Of a stretch of DNA of 64,000 nt, positions 32,101 through 44,377 are shown one piece after another. This DNA is from Guillardia theta CCMP2712 (taxonomy: Eukaryota > Cryptophyceae > Pyrenomonadales > Geminigeraceae), in assembly GCF_000315625.1 (NCBI RefSeq), contig NW_005434625.1:255513-319512 (forward strand), written 5' to 3'. The stretch's first letter is position 1. The number at the start of each line of letters is the position of its first letter. The notes beneath the pieces are model-generated. The model was given only the letters and a program-made list of their open reading frames with translations. It did not search any database and was not told where the DNA came from. The position numbers were made by a program, and so were the translations under genes.

Positions 32101-33961
32101 TTCCCTTATCCTCTGTTCCTTCCTGACCTGAAGCGCCTGGATGGAGGTGTTGAAAGTAGCGACATAGACCATCTTGAAGATCGAGTCCAGATGTTCTCCT
32201 ATGACAGCAGCAGCCACTGGCAGCTTCTCGTCTCCCTTGACATCCCGCTTCCGCTTCTTCTCCTCCTTCCCGCTCTTCTCCTGCACCTTCTGCGCTTCTT
32301 CCACGGGGAGGAAGGGGAGGGCGCGGTTGACCCCCGTCAGGATGGCAGTCAGCGTCTTGTCCTCGAAGTTCTTCTTCTCTTCCATGTGCTTCCTGAATAG
32401 CCCAAGGTACGACCCCACGAGCCCCTTTGCCAGCTCCCCGTCCTGCTTTGCGAGGATGATCTGGTTCAAGAAGGCTGTAGCGTAGTGCTTTGCCCTGCAG
32501 ATGAAGCTGAGCCGAGGAGGACGAGGACGAGGGGGAGGGGGAAGGAGGAGGGGGGGGAGGAGGAGGGGAAGGGAGAAGGAGGAGGGGGGTGGGGGGACGA
32601 GGAGGAGGAGGAGGAGGAGTGGGAGGGGGAAGGAGGAGGAGGAGGAGGATAGAGCAGCTTCACAGGGACAGGAAGCGCATGGAGGCAAGAGGAGGGAGAA
32701 TCGAGGGAGAACCGGAAGGGGGCAGGGGCACGTACCTGTCAGAGACGTTGGGGCGGAAGAGGAGGCGCTGGACCTCGGCGGCTACAACAGCTTTCATGGC
32801 AGGATGCTCTAGCAGGAGTTTGTTGAGGAGATACATGACGTGAGAAGAGACCTAAGGCGTGTAAGTGCAACTAGAGTGAGGAGGAGGGAGAAGCAGGGTG
32901 CAGTGAGAAGCTGCTACAGAGGAGGGAGAAGGAGGGAGTGGCAGGAAGGAGCTGAAGAGGAAGCGGGGAGGAGATGGAGGGATAGGAAATGGGAGCCGAG
33001 GGTTGGAAACCTTCTTGTCAGGGTCTCCGAGCTTGTTCACCAGTAAGAAAAGGTTCGCCTGCTCCTGCTCCGCCTTGGTCCGCAGGAGATCGTAGGACAT
33101 CCTGCAGACTTTTGTCCTGACGTGCGTGAGCGAGTCGTGGGTCGCCGCCTCGAGGTGAGTGATGAACTCTGCGAACTTGTGCTTCACTGCATCCTCAAAG
33201 TACCACATCACCAGCAGCGTGGGGTTGCGAGCTGCCTGCTCGTCAACTGGCTGCTCATGGAAGTACGTCAGCTTCCTGTCGGGGAGGAGGTCGGTCTCGA
33301 AAAGATCCTTAAGGGTCTCCAGAGCCATGGAGTGCTCCCTCTTCCCTCGCTTCGACGCCATCTTCAGCAGAATGTCCAGCACCTGGAGCCTGTGGACGGG
33401 CGACTGTTGTATCATGAGCATCATGGAAGCCATCTTATCGTTGAGGGTGCCAGACGACATGACTTTCTTCAGGAAGCTCGTGTCGTTGTCTGAGCCTCTC
33501 CCCCTCCTCTCCGATGCTTCGAACCTGGTCACCTCTGCATCGAGCAACTGACGAGCCTTCTCTTTCAGCTCCGAGATCCTGTCCTCGTTCTTCTTCCTCT
33601 TCCCTCCCACATGCTCAGCATGCTCCGGTATGAATTCGTACCACTTTCCCATCCCATCTCTGGGCAGGTCAAGAGCTTTACTGTTCGATTCTGCTTGTTG
33701 TCCCTGAGAGGTCGAGATGTCAGCAAGCCCCGAAAGTCGCCGGGTCTTGCCTCACCTTTGCATGCTTGAAGTCGTTGGATTTCTTCTCTCCGTCTCTCTT
33801 GTTGTATCCACCGGATTTAGGAGAGCGATGCTTGTCGCTCCCATTGAATTTCTTGCCTTGCCTTTCATTCTTTGGAGAACCTGCATGCTCATCTTAGGCC
33901 ATCCACCGCCAGCCGTCTATCTCGCACCTTTCATGCCTTGCCTCGATTTCTGTGGCTGCAT
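29182..33961 (-). CDS. CEBPZ/Noc1/Mak21 ribosome biogenesis factor with an inserted SH3-like segment
   Basis: Noc1-family proteins escort pre-60S ribosomal particles in the nucleolus. Exon 1 (start 33,961, MQPQKSRQGMK) joins across a 35-nt intron to a basic linker, then GKWYEFIPEHAEH. The helical repeats and CBF domain follow: VRTKVCRMSYDLLRTKAE, AKHYATAFLNQIILAKQ, ILTGVNRALPFLPVE, MVYVATFNTSIQALQ, ARYYRALYSK, SSKHAMFLNLLFKSLR, FSCGALILCSEI. Further on come YDPYKRDPEFCC, HFHPTVRIFADKL, YQGDPLEDFQTIRFLDKFVYK and an acidic C-terminus ending VVVRNFIEG. Between the CBF domain and YDPYKRDP sits an extra segment (KPGSRVRIKNLVKATQYNEQ ... WVVKLDEGKE ... KAENLE). It looks like a small beta-barrel/KOW-type domain. 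About ten exons are separated by purine/pyrimidine-rich introns; the assembly gap lies in one intron. Confidence 0.85.
30035..30134. other. Assembly gap (100 N)
   Basis: Exactly 100 N, probably a placeholder length, inside a low-complexity intron of the CEBPZ-like gene. Confidence 0.99.
30884..30963. repeat. (TCCTC)n microsatellite in an intron
   Basis: An imperfect five-base repeat within the intron that interrupts the inserted SH3-like segment of the CEBPZ-like gene. Confidence 0.85.
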
Positions 33962-35535
33962 CTGATGTATCTCAGGTAGTTCAGCAATGATGGGACATAT
34001 CAAAATCCTGCATAGAAGTCAGGGGTTATCGTGAATTTTGTTTGTTCGTTCTTCAAAACATCTCTCAACCGCTATATCCCAAAATCCAGTTCACAATTTC
34101 GTAATCTCTTGTCCGTTGAGTTGGTTGTTCTATTTCCTTGAAGCCTGCCTAGCTTGAAGATTCACATCTTCTACATCCTCTCACTCTGTCTCTCTCTCCA
34201 CATCTACTTTATCCATCCCTGTCATCCCCTTCGTTCCTCTCCTCCTCTCCTCCTCTCCTCCTCTCCTCCTCTCCTCCTCTCCTCCTCTCCTCCTCTCCTC
34301 CTCTCCTCCTCTCCTCCTCTCCTCCTCTCCTCCTCTCCTCCTCTCCTCCTCTCCTCCTCTCCTCCTCTCCTCCTCTCCTCCTCTCATAACTCCTCCCCGT
34401 TTGCTCTCGCATTGCATTCCACAGCCGCACGTGAAGTCAACGGGAACCATAACAGAGTAACGTTCATAACCGTCTTGTTGAGCCGGGCCCGGTCAGTCCG
34501 AGGGCCCGGTGAGAGTAAAGTGAACCGTACGTAGAGATTTTTGGTTATGAGCCTCGTCTCTCACTGCTGGGGGTGGGGGGTCCTCAATGAGGCTGCCTGA
34601 TATTTTTGTGGTCGATTCCAGCTAGCCAGGACAGTCGGAGGGGGTAGGGGTGGTGCGACCGTTCGTCAAATGTACGGATGTAGAACAAATAGCAACAATA
34701 TCTTTCATCAACTCTCTTTCTTTCAATATTTCGTACAATATATAAATACATAAATAAAACTGATATAAAGAATACCAGAATTCTCTATAAATTGTTTTTA
34801 GTTTGGTACTGTTTTCAGCCCCTAACAATCTCTTTTTTTTTCGTGAACAAATGTTCACACAACCCCCTCCCAGAATCCTCAAAGCACAAAGTACCCCATC
34901 AGTTGACTCATCAGCAGGGGGTCCCCATGTACTAGTCACTTCATGAAATGACTACCCTACCCCCTCGTATCCCATCAGGTTTATCTCTACTACAACGAGT
35001 TGTTTCCACCCTGCCTTCATCTACCACCCTACCCCATCAAATGTTAGTCTGGGTCCAAAAATATTCTGAGCTCTTTGGTACCCCCCTTTTTAACAGAGAA
35101 ACACCCCCGACCTCTAGTCATCAGCACCCCTGCCTGTTCAGTGTACCCCTTCATAAACGATGCGAATTCAATCTACCCACCCCCCTTTGCCAGTACCACC
35201 CTTCTGTTTCCCTGGCTCAGACACGCCAGCATGGCGCGACAAAGACCAGGGACGAAGCGGCTCATGCGAGGAAGGAGCAGATTCTAGGAGCTCAAACCTC
35301 CTCCTCCGTGCTTAGACTTTGATATACCAACGTCAGACACGCTCTCATGCAAGCAGAGGAACTGCTGATGTCATCAGATTGACAACAACAATCCCTAGTC
35401 CACCGCACATTCGTGTCCTCTTTGCAGGCAGTGTCGGATGCATAAGGAGACCGTGTCTTCGTAGGAAGGTATCGCTCGACATTTTTAAGGATGGAGTCAC
35501 TTGTCTACTCACAATAAGTCGACGTCTTCTCGAGC
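33962..35535. other. Intergenic between divergent CEBPZ-like and lipid-transfer genes
   Basis: Holds an eight-base minisatellite (34,235-34,385), a short GC-rich patch (34,475-34,520) and a C-tract-punctuated stretch (34,615-35,200). No gene seen. Both promoters should lie here, but no TATA box stands out. Confidence 0.5.
34235..34385. repeat. (TCCTCCTC)n minisatellite
   Basis: About nineteen nearly perfect copies of an eight-base pyrimidine unit, with long open frames on both strands that are not genes. Confidence 0.95.
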
Positions 35536-38500
35536 ATGACAGCTGCGATTGTGCAGGTATATTTTTTTTTGATTTCGTAGTCCAGGAGCGAAGACTGGAA
35601 ACCTTTTGGTCACTTTGGTGGCAGGGTATCCTCGATAGATTCCTTCAGAAGTATCTGCACAATGTGACGACTGAGCACGCCACAGTATGGGGAGGACAGC
35701 TTGTCTTCAAGAACGTGGAGCTCAAGCTCGACGTACTTCAGGTAAGAAGTACACGTTCGCGTGGTTTACTCAGCGCCGACTTTTGGTTTTCAGGAGGAGA
35801 TAGGTCTGCCAGTTGTGTTTCGAAGAGGATTTGTGCAAGAACTTAAGGTTTTTCTCCCACTAGCAAACCTGTTGAGGGAGCATATTCGCATATCTTTCTC
35901 GAATGTCGAAGTTGTGGCGCAAACTCCAACATCAACTTCGGGTCCGGAGAGTTCCAACAGTAAGCCAGCGGGCAACAGCAACTCCACTGATTCCACAAGG
36001 AAGCAAAAGACAGATAACGAGCAAGAGGGATGGGTGCAATCGATCTTGACTCGAATCGCGATCAACATAAAAGTAGACGTCAACAACCTGGTCTTCAAGT
36101 ATTGCACCGAGCGGTTTGTTTGCACTTTCTCCTTCAAGACTCTGTCCTTGCAGCCCACCAACAGCATGTGGCAGCCTGCGTTCTGCGACTTTGCTGGTCC
36201 AACCAAGGCAGCCTGCAAAGTCCTGAGCATCGAAGACGTCACCTGGTGCCTTGACGCTGTAGATGATGGCGGGCGGGTGCCCATCTTCCAGCCTCCGATC
36301 ATCAACAGGGAGCGAATTAGCGTGCGAATCATTGCGAGGAAAGCTCCTGATGGTCCCGTATCGCACCCTCAGTATCCGTTCAGACTTCCAGCGGCCCAGC
36401 TGGACATCGTGGGCAAGTCGCTGACAGCCACGATAAACGGCGCGCAGCTCGAGATGCTCTATCTGCTGATTGAGGAAGTGGATGATATGATCACGAAGAT
36501 CAAGAAAAAAGTTACGCCGAGCAAGCCGGAGAGCAACGAAGTGCAGAAGGAGAACTCCATGCGCTCCTTCGCGTCCCGAGAAGGGGAGGAGGAGACCTCC
36601 TTGGCATCTGAGATGGAGATGGGAGGCTGGGTGAGGAGGCAGTTTCTCAACGGAGAGCAATCCGATGACTCCGACTTTGGGGAGGAGCTGTTTGAGTACG
36701 AGGGTTTGAAGAGCAGAGGAAGAAGCAGGTGGGCCATCGTTGATGCATGCTTCCGCATCCACCTCCAAGACATTGTGATCAAAGTCACAAGACAGACTCA
36801 TGACTTTGCTCGTGACAACAACTCCGTACTTCTTGTCCAGGTGCGTTACCTTGTAATCATCCTCCCCTCTCCTTACGCTCGCTGTTCAGGCTAATCTGCA
36901 CGACCTCTCTATATATCAGAGAGCCTTGAGGATAGTGACACAGGATGACGATTGCAAGCCTTTGCCTATCTGCAGCCCTGGACTAGCTGCCAAGAGAAGC
37001 AGAAGCGCGTGGTCAACCCCGCCGCTCTCTCCTTCTCCAGCAGAGCTCGAGCTGGCAACAGCCCGCAGCATTTACGACTCGGACTCGATGCCGCAGGGGA
37101 GCGGCTGCAGCTCGACCGGGTGGACTGATACTGTTAATGTTCGAACGTTCGTGTTCGACGACACGATCGTGTGCCTGGGTGACGCCGTCCTGTCATTCAA
37201 GGGACCTCCTTTGTCGCATGAGTTCCTGTCATGCAGAAGAGGAGGGGTGGATACCTTCTGCAACCAGTTTCTCTCCGCCATGGAGCTGTTCTCTCGCGAG
37301 GAGTACGGCGAGAACTGTGCTGTGGTGAATCACATGAAGGTCACGGATGTCTTTGATATGGAGAATGCGGAGACAGCTAGTAAGATTCAGCGTGTCTTCA
37401 AGAACGACATGGTAGACGCCTTGTGGCCGCTGCAGGAGTGTGAGGAGGAAGAAGCCTGGATAAGCTCTAGTGAGCTATGTTTTGTTATGGGCTACTCAGC
37501 CATGAAGCAGCGCGTCTCACGGGCACACGAACGAGTTTCCTTCTTGTCGCACTGTGAGGTCCAGGCAGCGCATGTTGCAGCATCCCCGGGAGGAGTTTCG
37601 AGGCTCATGGATGAAGAGAAGAAAGCTTACCCACAGGATGGCCTGGGCTTGCACGTGAAACTTCGACCTGTCGAGCTTCTTCTTCACGATCGATTGCTGT
37701 CTGTAATTAATAAGCTTGTTCCAAGCTCGAAGAATTCCAGGAAGATGTCAAGCTCACCCGCCAAGTCTAGACCTGTTGCCCTGGAGCAGATGTCGAAGGA
37801 TTTTACAAAGTCGATCAGCAAGATCCCACATTTGTTGGTGATCAAAGTTGAAGTTCAAAGAGGTGAGTTTCGTTTTCTTCTTTCTACTTTTGTCTGCATA
37901 CCTTTGTATAATGCTCTTTATCGTACGCTTCTCTTGTATCTCCCTTTCTTTCCTGCTTCTTGGATTCACAGACCTGCATGTCCTTCCTCGTGTCCGCTCC
38001 TGTGGTCCATTCCGTGAATTATCTTCCAAACTCCGCCCGTCTACCCTCTAGCGTCTGCTGGCATCACCATCTCCTGACTTCTTGAGCAGTTCGCATCTCA
38101 TATGCATCCTTCGATCCTCTCATGATGGCAACGCCCGACGGGGCAGAGCGTTGTCTGATACTCTCGGCAGACAGCATGGAGTTACAATCATCCTTTCATG
38201 AGGACGGAGATGATGAGCAGCTGGCTCCTTCATCAGCGTTTGTCACGCCTCATGCTACACCCAAGAAAGACGGGAGCTCGAGCGAACCCTCGTCGTCCTA
38301 CCGTGCAAGGAGGCCGGAGAGTTCTCTCCACACTGCATGCATGAGCTCGAGGCTCCGTGTGAATCCACGAGTGCGAGGAGGGATGATGAGCGGGAAGGTG
38401 AGGACAACAAGGAGGAAACGGGGGATGGGGAGGCGGAGGAGCAGCAGCAGGAACGATTGCATGCCGCTGAACGTTCTCTTTCATGACAGATCCTGGGGTT

Positions 38501-41468
38501 GCGATGTGGCATAGGGGTGACATGTGTAGAGGAAGGTCGTCTAAAGATCAATCACGTTAGCAAGGACTACATCTTCTCCTACAGAAGCTTCACTGACAGT
38601 CCGTCAATGGTAACGCTCAAGGTGCCGCACACTTGAATGCCTTGCCAACCCCTCCACCCCGTGAGCTTCGTGGGCAGATGGAGATGAGAAGATTCAACGA
38701 CGAGATGGCACTGGGGGCTCGACCCCGAACTCCTTCGCCGCTGGGCGTGCAGGTAGGGAGGAGCAGGAAGAGGAGGGAGCGTTTTGATAATTGCTTCTTT
38801 AGCGAGAGCCGAATGATGCGTCCATTCTTCAAGAAACTTCAGCCAACGGCGACGGGATGAAGTTTTCCGCGGAGGTGGAGGAGGTGAAAGTCTTCGTACT
38901 GGTGAATCGCATGCTTACGTTTGTCTTTGCTCTTCTCCGCCTCCTCCTCCTCCTTTTGTGGCTTCTTTCTACTCTCAACCACTTTGTCAATCCCGCCTCT
39001 GCTCCTTTCTCTTCGTTCTTTGACAGGTGTGCTTGTTTCTCTCCGACCACGACATGGGTTCGGTCCTCTCTGTCTTGTGCCCTTCGCCTTCGCTTGAGCG
39101 GCATGGAGAGCAAGGAGGACGAGGAGGAACCATATCAGATCAGCAAGAAGACAGAACCGAGACTCCAGCGCAAGGAGGAGGAGGAGCTGGGCTGTCCATC
39201 CTCCTCCGGGGGACTTTGCTAGACATACAGACAGGCTACAAGGGACTTGCCTGCCGGGTTGAGGTACCGTACTCGTCCTTTGTTAGCATCTTCTGATCTA
39301 CTTCGCCTCCTCGTGTCTTCTTCCTCCTCCCCCTGCTTCCTCCTCCTCCTGCAGACATCCAGCTTGCACGTGCAGGGGCCCTGGGTCGATCTCCACCTGG
39401 CAAGCTCAGGTCCAACCTGCTGTAACAGCTCCGCCCTCTTGACTCTCCTGCTCTCACAGATGCTGATCGAGCGCAAGGACTGTCCCCTGCTCCTCTCTCG
39501 CTCGACGTTCAGATACCATGGGGAAGGATCCACCTGCAGACGGGGATGCAGCTACTCAACGAGCTGCGGAGATTCCCGAGGCACATGCGGATCAGCCCGG
39601 GCCTGTCGAAGCTCGTCGAGCACGGACTGGTGCGGAAGAAGAGAGGAGGAGGAGGAGGAGGAAAAGCAGGAGGAGGAGGACGGAGGAGGAGGAGGAGGAG
39701 GAGGAGGCAGCAAGTTTTGGGTGACTCCGCGTGCAGGAGGGGAGGGTGAGGGTGGGAGGGGTTACATTGAGCTTGTCGATGCTCGACATGATCCCTCTCA
39801 TTTCGAAGCTTGTTGGTGATGGAAATCTCAAGGTCTTCATTCCTCCCTCCCTTCTCCTCCTCCGTCTCCTTCTCCACCACCACCACGTCCTCCTCCTCCT
39901 CCCCCTCCTCCTCCTCCTCCTCGATGCCTCACCCCATCGCTGCCCCACTGCTTGGACCGACTCCTTCCCTGCTCGTTATAACTCTGCCAGTCCTGCCTGC
40001 CATTCCTTCCATTACCCCGTTGGCTCCCATCGGCCCTCTTCCCTCTCCTTTGTTATCTTCCTTTCATTTTCTTCATCTTAGATTTGCATATCTCCCTTTT
40101 ACCTCGTCTGTTTTTCTCCTTCCCTCTCATACTACTCGTCTGCAGAGCGGTCACTACGGTAACAAAGTCCCTGACGTGGTCACGTGGGAAAGGCTAGTCG
40201 ACGCGATGACACAAGTGAGCGCCAGAAATCACGAGCCCCTCCTTTTTCTCTTCTTCTTCCTCTTCTTCTTCTTCTTCCTCCTCCTCCTCCTCCTCACCCC
40301 CCGCTCTCCTTCCTCCTCCTCCTCCTCATCTTCCTCCTTCCTCTCCTTGCGTTTGTATTCACTCTTTCGTCCTCCTCTCTCACCCTCCTCCCATTCTATT
40401 CCAAAACCTCTTGGACTGGCTCCGTCGGATTTCTGTTCACCTTCCACAGGTCCGTCAACTACAGCGGGAAAACGAGATGCTCAAGGAGCAGGTGAACTTC
40501 GCCTCCTCCCTCCCTCCTCCTCCCTCCCTCCTCCTCCTTCCCTCCCTCCCGCCCTCCTCCTACTTCCCCTCTCTCAAGGAGGCCAGAGCCTCAAGAACGT
40601 CTCCTTCCTTTCCTTGAGCGTCACCGTGACTCATCACTGTCAGATGAGCAGCCTGCAGACCCTGGAGGGAGACCATGGCGCCTGCTTGCGCTCGAGCATC
40701 CGGCCGCCTGTAGGGAGAGGTCTCCCATTGGAGATGATCGGGCATGCCAGCCAGAGTTTCAGCTCTTCCAAGCATAAGAAGGGCAGCGGCGCTGTGGATG
40801 GTGAGCGAGTGGAAGTCAGAGAGAGGAGGGAAAGGAGGGACGGGCAAGAGGGATCGGGTGGAGAGGAGGACGAGGCGGCTGATGGGGTCGCAGGGTCGCA
40901 GGTGCAGGAGTGGTTGGGCATGATGGGATGCCAAGGTCAGCTGGTGACCAGCTAGACTGACATGGAGTTTGACCTGTTGACTTGCAGACGGGGGAGAAGG
41001 GGGAAAGGCTGCTGGCAATGTCTGCAACTCCTCCCACTGGACGAGGGTCCGTACCTCCCTCCTCTTGCTGCGTTCCCCTCGTTTTTTTTGTTCTGCCACT
41101 CCACCATCCCCTCCTCCTCCTCCTCCTCCTCCTCCTCCTCCTCCTCCTCCTCCTCCTCCTCCTCCTCCTCCTCCTCCTCCTCCTCCTCCTCTCCCAACCC
41201 CCATCCCATCCCACTCTCCTCGCCTTCTTGCTTCTTGTCGGGCTCATGCTTCAACAGTTGATTCTATCAAGAGACTATGGCTCTCCTCGAAATCTCCCTG
41301 TGCGACCTACGGTACGCCGAGTCGAGCTGCTTCCTAGCTCAGCTCTGCAGTGATGTAAATCTGCAGATTGCCGGGCTGGTGACTTACGCTCTCCTCCTGC
41401 ACTTCGTCATCGCGTATCTGCTACATGATCTCTCCAAGAGAGGTCTGCCACCAAGCAAGCTAGAGTGA
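35536..41468 (+). CDS. Chorein-domain bridge-like lipid transfer protein (BLTP3/UHRF1BP1-like)
   Basis: Such proteins form hydrophobic grooves that move lipids between organelles at contact sites. Exon 1 (35,536-35,556, MTAAIVQ), exon 2 (35,625-35,741) and exon 3 (35,794-36,840) join in phase. Together they give the N-terminal chorein motif: GILDRFLQKYLHNVTTEHA, WGGQLVFKNVELKLDVLQ, LPVVFRRGFVQELKVFLPLA. The next region (SILTRIAINIKVDVNNLVFK, FSFKTLSLQPTNSMWQPAF) resembles BLTP3 more than VPS13. Exon 4 runs 36,890-37,862. Later exons, several separated by pyrimidine-rich introns, include ILLRGTLLDIQTGYKG, VQIPWGRIHLQTGMQLL, LSMLDMIPLISKLVG and a coiled coil (VRQLQRENEMLKEQ). A last segment, VTYALLLHFVIAYLLHDLSK, predicts a C-terminal membrane anchor. 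Splicing between 38 and 41.3 kb is only partly resolved. The gene ends 128 bp from the convergent tectonic gene. Confidence 0.75.
41108..41190. repeat. (CCT)n microsatellite, about 27 copies
   Basis: A perfect trinucleotide run inside an intron of the lipid-transfer gene. It generates long Ser, Leu, Pro or Glu runs in spurious frames. Confidence 0.95.
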
Positions 41469-41595
41469 GGGCGAAGGTGGGGAAGGTGAAGCGGCAGCGG
41501 TTGCGGGCGGAGCCACAAGGGGGTGAGGAGTGGGAGACAAGGAAGTGGGTTACATTTATTCTTTTATATCAAAGCAAGCATCACATTCAAAGTCT

Positions 41596-43803
41596 TCACA
41601 GCAACATCCCCATGCCCGCAGACAACAAGAAGATCAGCGCGACCTGCCATCGGCCGATGCGGCAGGAACTCGCGGCCCCGGTGAAGGGGTAGAAGATGTC
41701 GTTGGGGAGGACAGGAAGCACAGAGGGAATGGGGGGCATCACCTCCACAGCCCCACCGTTGGCGATCTTGAGGAAGGAGACGGTGGTGGTGATGGTGTAC
41801 AAGTTGGGCTTCGAATCGTCGGGCTGCTGGGCGATCCACAAGGACTGACCGTACACGATTCGTGCTCCGATGATCTTCTGCTGCGGGTTGCGCAGGCTTC
41901 CCTCGTCTGCTGTCAGAACCTCCAAGTGGATCGAGTTGACCACGTTCGAGCAATTGCCTCGCGGGTCCCATGCTTGGCTCGTGCTGGGGTTGCCGGGGGT
42001 GTCCGCCAGCTGCTGCTGGTTCGGGTTGTTGGGGACCCAGTCCAGGTAGTTGCTGGGGTCAGAGTTGCCCCAGATCCCCAGGCGGAGACTGCTGGGATAG
42101 CGCAGGAGGGGATGAAGCGCTCCAGCTGAGCAGAAGCTGGCCAACTGCGACCTGGTAAGCTGCAGCTGGCAGCCGAGTCGTATGTCCTCGTTGAAGAGGA
42201 CAGGCACTCGCTCTCTCCCATCAAACCCTTCGCTTCCTCCGGGGTCGCTGGTGCAGCTCGAGGGCCATGCAGTACCGACTCCTGAGGGACAAACGCGGCA
42301 GAGACCCTTCGAGTCCGCCATGTTCGGGAGGGTCAACCCGTCCAGCAGTTGCTCGATCACTGTGTTCCCTCCCGCGTCTGTGGTGGACAGGCCGGCAAGG
42401 ATCGGCTTGCCTGTCAAGTATCCTGGGTTGCCAGACTTCTGAATCTCTGCTCGAGCCACTGCCGTCACCTTCTGCTCGTTCTTGGCGTTGAGGAAGGAGG
42501 CGTCGAACTGTTGGGACATCCAAACCTCGTTGGAGGAGGAGTAGGGAACCTTGTCTCGGATGCGGACTACCGCCTTGACGCTGCTGATGCCACCACTCCC
42601 ATCCAGCACGAAATTGAACCGGATTGACTCCAAGACATTCTCGCAGACCTTGTTGGTGTTGTCTTGCTGCGGGGTTGGGATGCTGGGAAGTGAGAGGGTT
42701 TCGAGGAGCGTGCCGTTCTCGGTTCTTCGCACGAGGTAAGCATCCACTTGAATTTGCAACCATTTCGTGATGTCAGACCACGAAGCGATATCTGTTCCAA
42801 GAGGAGTCTTAGCGACGTATCGGTTTGAAAGGTACTGGGTAGCTGAAAGGGAGGAACTAGCCTGACAAGCGTTTGCCACCAGACCTCCTACCATGCACGG
42901 CAGACTGGGCGCCGTCCCGTCCCAGTAGCGTACAAGGTTGCCTTCCTGGCAGAACCCGTTGGGTCCTGGGTAAGGGAGGGAGAAATGGCGCAAACCTATG
43001 AAGGAATCGACCTTCGAAGCCAGGTATTCACCATGCGCAACGGCAATCGGCATTCCCACGAGGTAAGCCCCAGCTGAGACGAAGTCTTGAAGAGGAGGCG
43101 AAGGAAGCCAGACGCCATACTCCTGGTTGCTGAACTCGATACGCACCTTGTCGTTTGTGACTGGATCAGGCTGAGGGATGAAGAAATAGCCGCTCGAAGG
43201 ATTGTTGTTGCGAGCCACACAGAGGGGAGAGTTTTCAAGAACGGTCGGAGAGTTGATCTTGAGGAAGGTGTCCGGCGAGACGCACAAGGGCACTAGAGCA
43301 GGAGGGATGGAGGAGGCGTTCGAGACCTTGATGGGAACTGTGTAGGCCGTCGAGAACAAAGCGACCTCTGCTCCTGTGCAGTCACGTCCGAGCGCTACCG
43401 TGTCACAAGGGCAGTTGGCATCGCAATAACTCGCCGTCAGGTCGCACACGCAGGGCCCCAAGTCCGTGTTAGAAGGCTGAGGTCGAACGAACGGGGTGGC
43501 GTTGGCTGTGGGAGCAGGCGATAACACAGACGGCAAGTTTGCAACTGAGTACGGGGATGGCGTTGACGAAAGGTTGTAGAACTCAGCAGTAGTCGTGTAG
43601 TACTCAGTTGATGAAATATTCACGATCGAGGTTGTGAGTATTCCTGTCGTGGTGGTCGGCGCAGTTGTATGGATTCCTGTGGAGCTGGCGCTGGTGAGGT
43701 TGGTTGCGTTGACGCCCGTGATATTTGTCGAGTTTGGGTCGGCTGCCCTCACAGATTCAAAGAGAAGGGTGGCCAGGATAGCAATGATTGCCTTTGAAGT
43801 CAT
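41596..43803 (-). CDS. Tectonic family protein (ciliary transition zone)
   Basis: Tectonics are secreted or membrane-linked parts of the MKS complex at the ciliary transition zone. This single-exon ORF gives 735 aa. It starts with a signal peptide (MTSKAIIAILATLLFESVRA), followed by about 85 residues of Thr/Ser/Asn-rich, probably glycosylated sequence with many N-x-S/T sites. The family cysteine motif comes next (GPCVCDLTASYCDANCPCD). Later signatures include NPGYLTGKPILAGL, FNEDIRLGCQLQLT and a C-terminal hydrophobic stretch (WQVALIFLLSAGMGMLL) that could be a membrane span or a GPI signal. Length and order fit the family. The gene is intronless, unlike its neighbours. Confidence 0.8.
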   Translation of the reverse strand: MTSKAIIAILATLLFESVRAADPNSTNITGVNATNLTSASSTGIHTTAPTTTTGILTTSIVNISSTEYYTTTAEFYNLSSTPSPYSVANLPSVLSPAPTANATPFVRPQPSNTDLGPCVCDLTASYCDANCPCDTVALGRDCTGAEVALFSTAYTVPIKVSNASSIPPALVPLCVSPDTFLKINSPTVLENSPLCVARNNNPSSGYFFIPQPDPVTNDKVRIEFSNQEYGVWLPSPPLQDFVSAGAYLVGMPIAVAHGEYLASKVDSFIGLRHFSLPYPGPNGFCQEGNLVRYWDGTAPSLPCMVGGLVANACQASSSLSATQYLSNRYVAKTPLGTDIASWSDITKWLQIQVDAYLVRRTENGTLLETLSLPSIPTPQQDNTNKVCENVLESIRFNFVLDGSGGISSVKAVVRIRDKVPYSSSNEVWMSQQFDASFLNAKNEQKVTAVARAEIQKSGNPGYLTGKPILAGLSTTDAGGNTVIEQLLDGLTLPNMADSKGLCRVCPSGVGTAWPSSCTSDPGGSEGFDGRERVPVLFNEDIRLGCQLQLTRSQLASFCSAGALHPLLRYPSSLRLGIWGNSDPSNYLDWVPNNPNQQQLADTPGNPSTSQAWDPRGNCSNVVNSIHLEVLTADEGSLRNPQQKIIGARIVYGQSLWIAQQPDDSKPNLYTITTTVSFLKIANGGAVEVMPPIPSVLPVLPNDIFYPFTGAASSCRIGRWQVALIFLLSAGMGMLL

Positions 43804-44377
43804 GCTGCGTATCCTTTTAGAGTCTTCTGTTCATGCTCATGCGCTTGCCAGGCCTCTGATCTCGTAGTCTCCTATTCCCGCTTCCTCAATATCACTACTC
43901 TTGCACCCTACCCTGCTCGCCCTCACACACACTGTCTGACTCTCGCTCAAATGGACTTCTTCTCTGCTTTTCCCACTTGTCCTTCACTTCTCTCCTCTCT
44001 CTCTCCCTCGTCTCCTTCCCTTCTCTCCTCTCTCCTCCTTCTCTTTCCCTCCTGCCCTCGCCACTGCTCTTTGCCCTTCCCGCCAACGACTGTCCCCCCT
44101 CCTCCCCCACACACAAATCGGCTGAAGAGCCTGCCTCAGAGTTTAACCAATCGCCCGGCAGCCGGGTGCCCGGCCCGGGCCCGGCCTGCGGGGCAGTGGC
44201 CGGGCCGGGCCGGTGGACGGTGCCCCATCAGTGAACGGCGTGACTTGACCAGAACTGAGTCCGTTGCAAGCCGATGAGCTAGTCATCAGACATTCTTTAC
44301 TTCATTACTTTATTATGATTTAACCTGAATGAGAATTGAATTCAAATGTCAAAATAATCATTAAAAATTTAACTGGC
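43804..44377. other. Intergenic, pyrimidine-rich stretch and a GC-rich island
   Basis: About 43,940-44,110 is CT-rich and about 44,130-44,250 is a GC-rich island just beyond the stop of the NTPase-WD40 gene. No gene seen. Confidence 0.5.

Noticed and set aside
34154-34534. Long ORFs across the TCCTCCTC minisatellite on both strands
   Set aside because: Translations are pure repeats (Leu/Ser or Arg/Glu/Gly).
40560-41261. Poly-Gly, poly-Glu, poly-Ser and poly-Pro ORFs at the CCT run
   Set aside because: Microsatellite inside an intron of the lipid-transfer gene.
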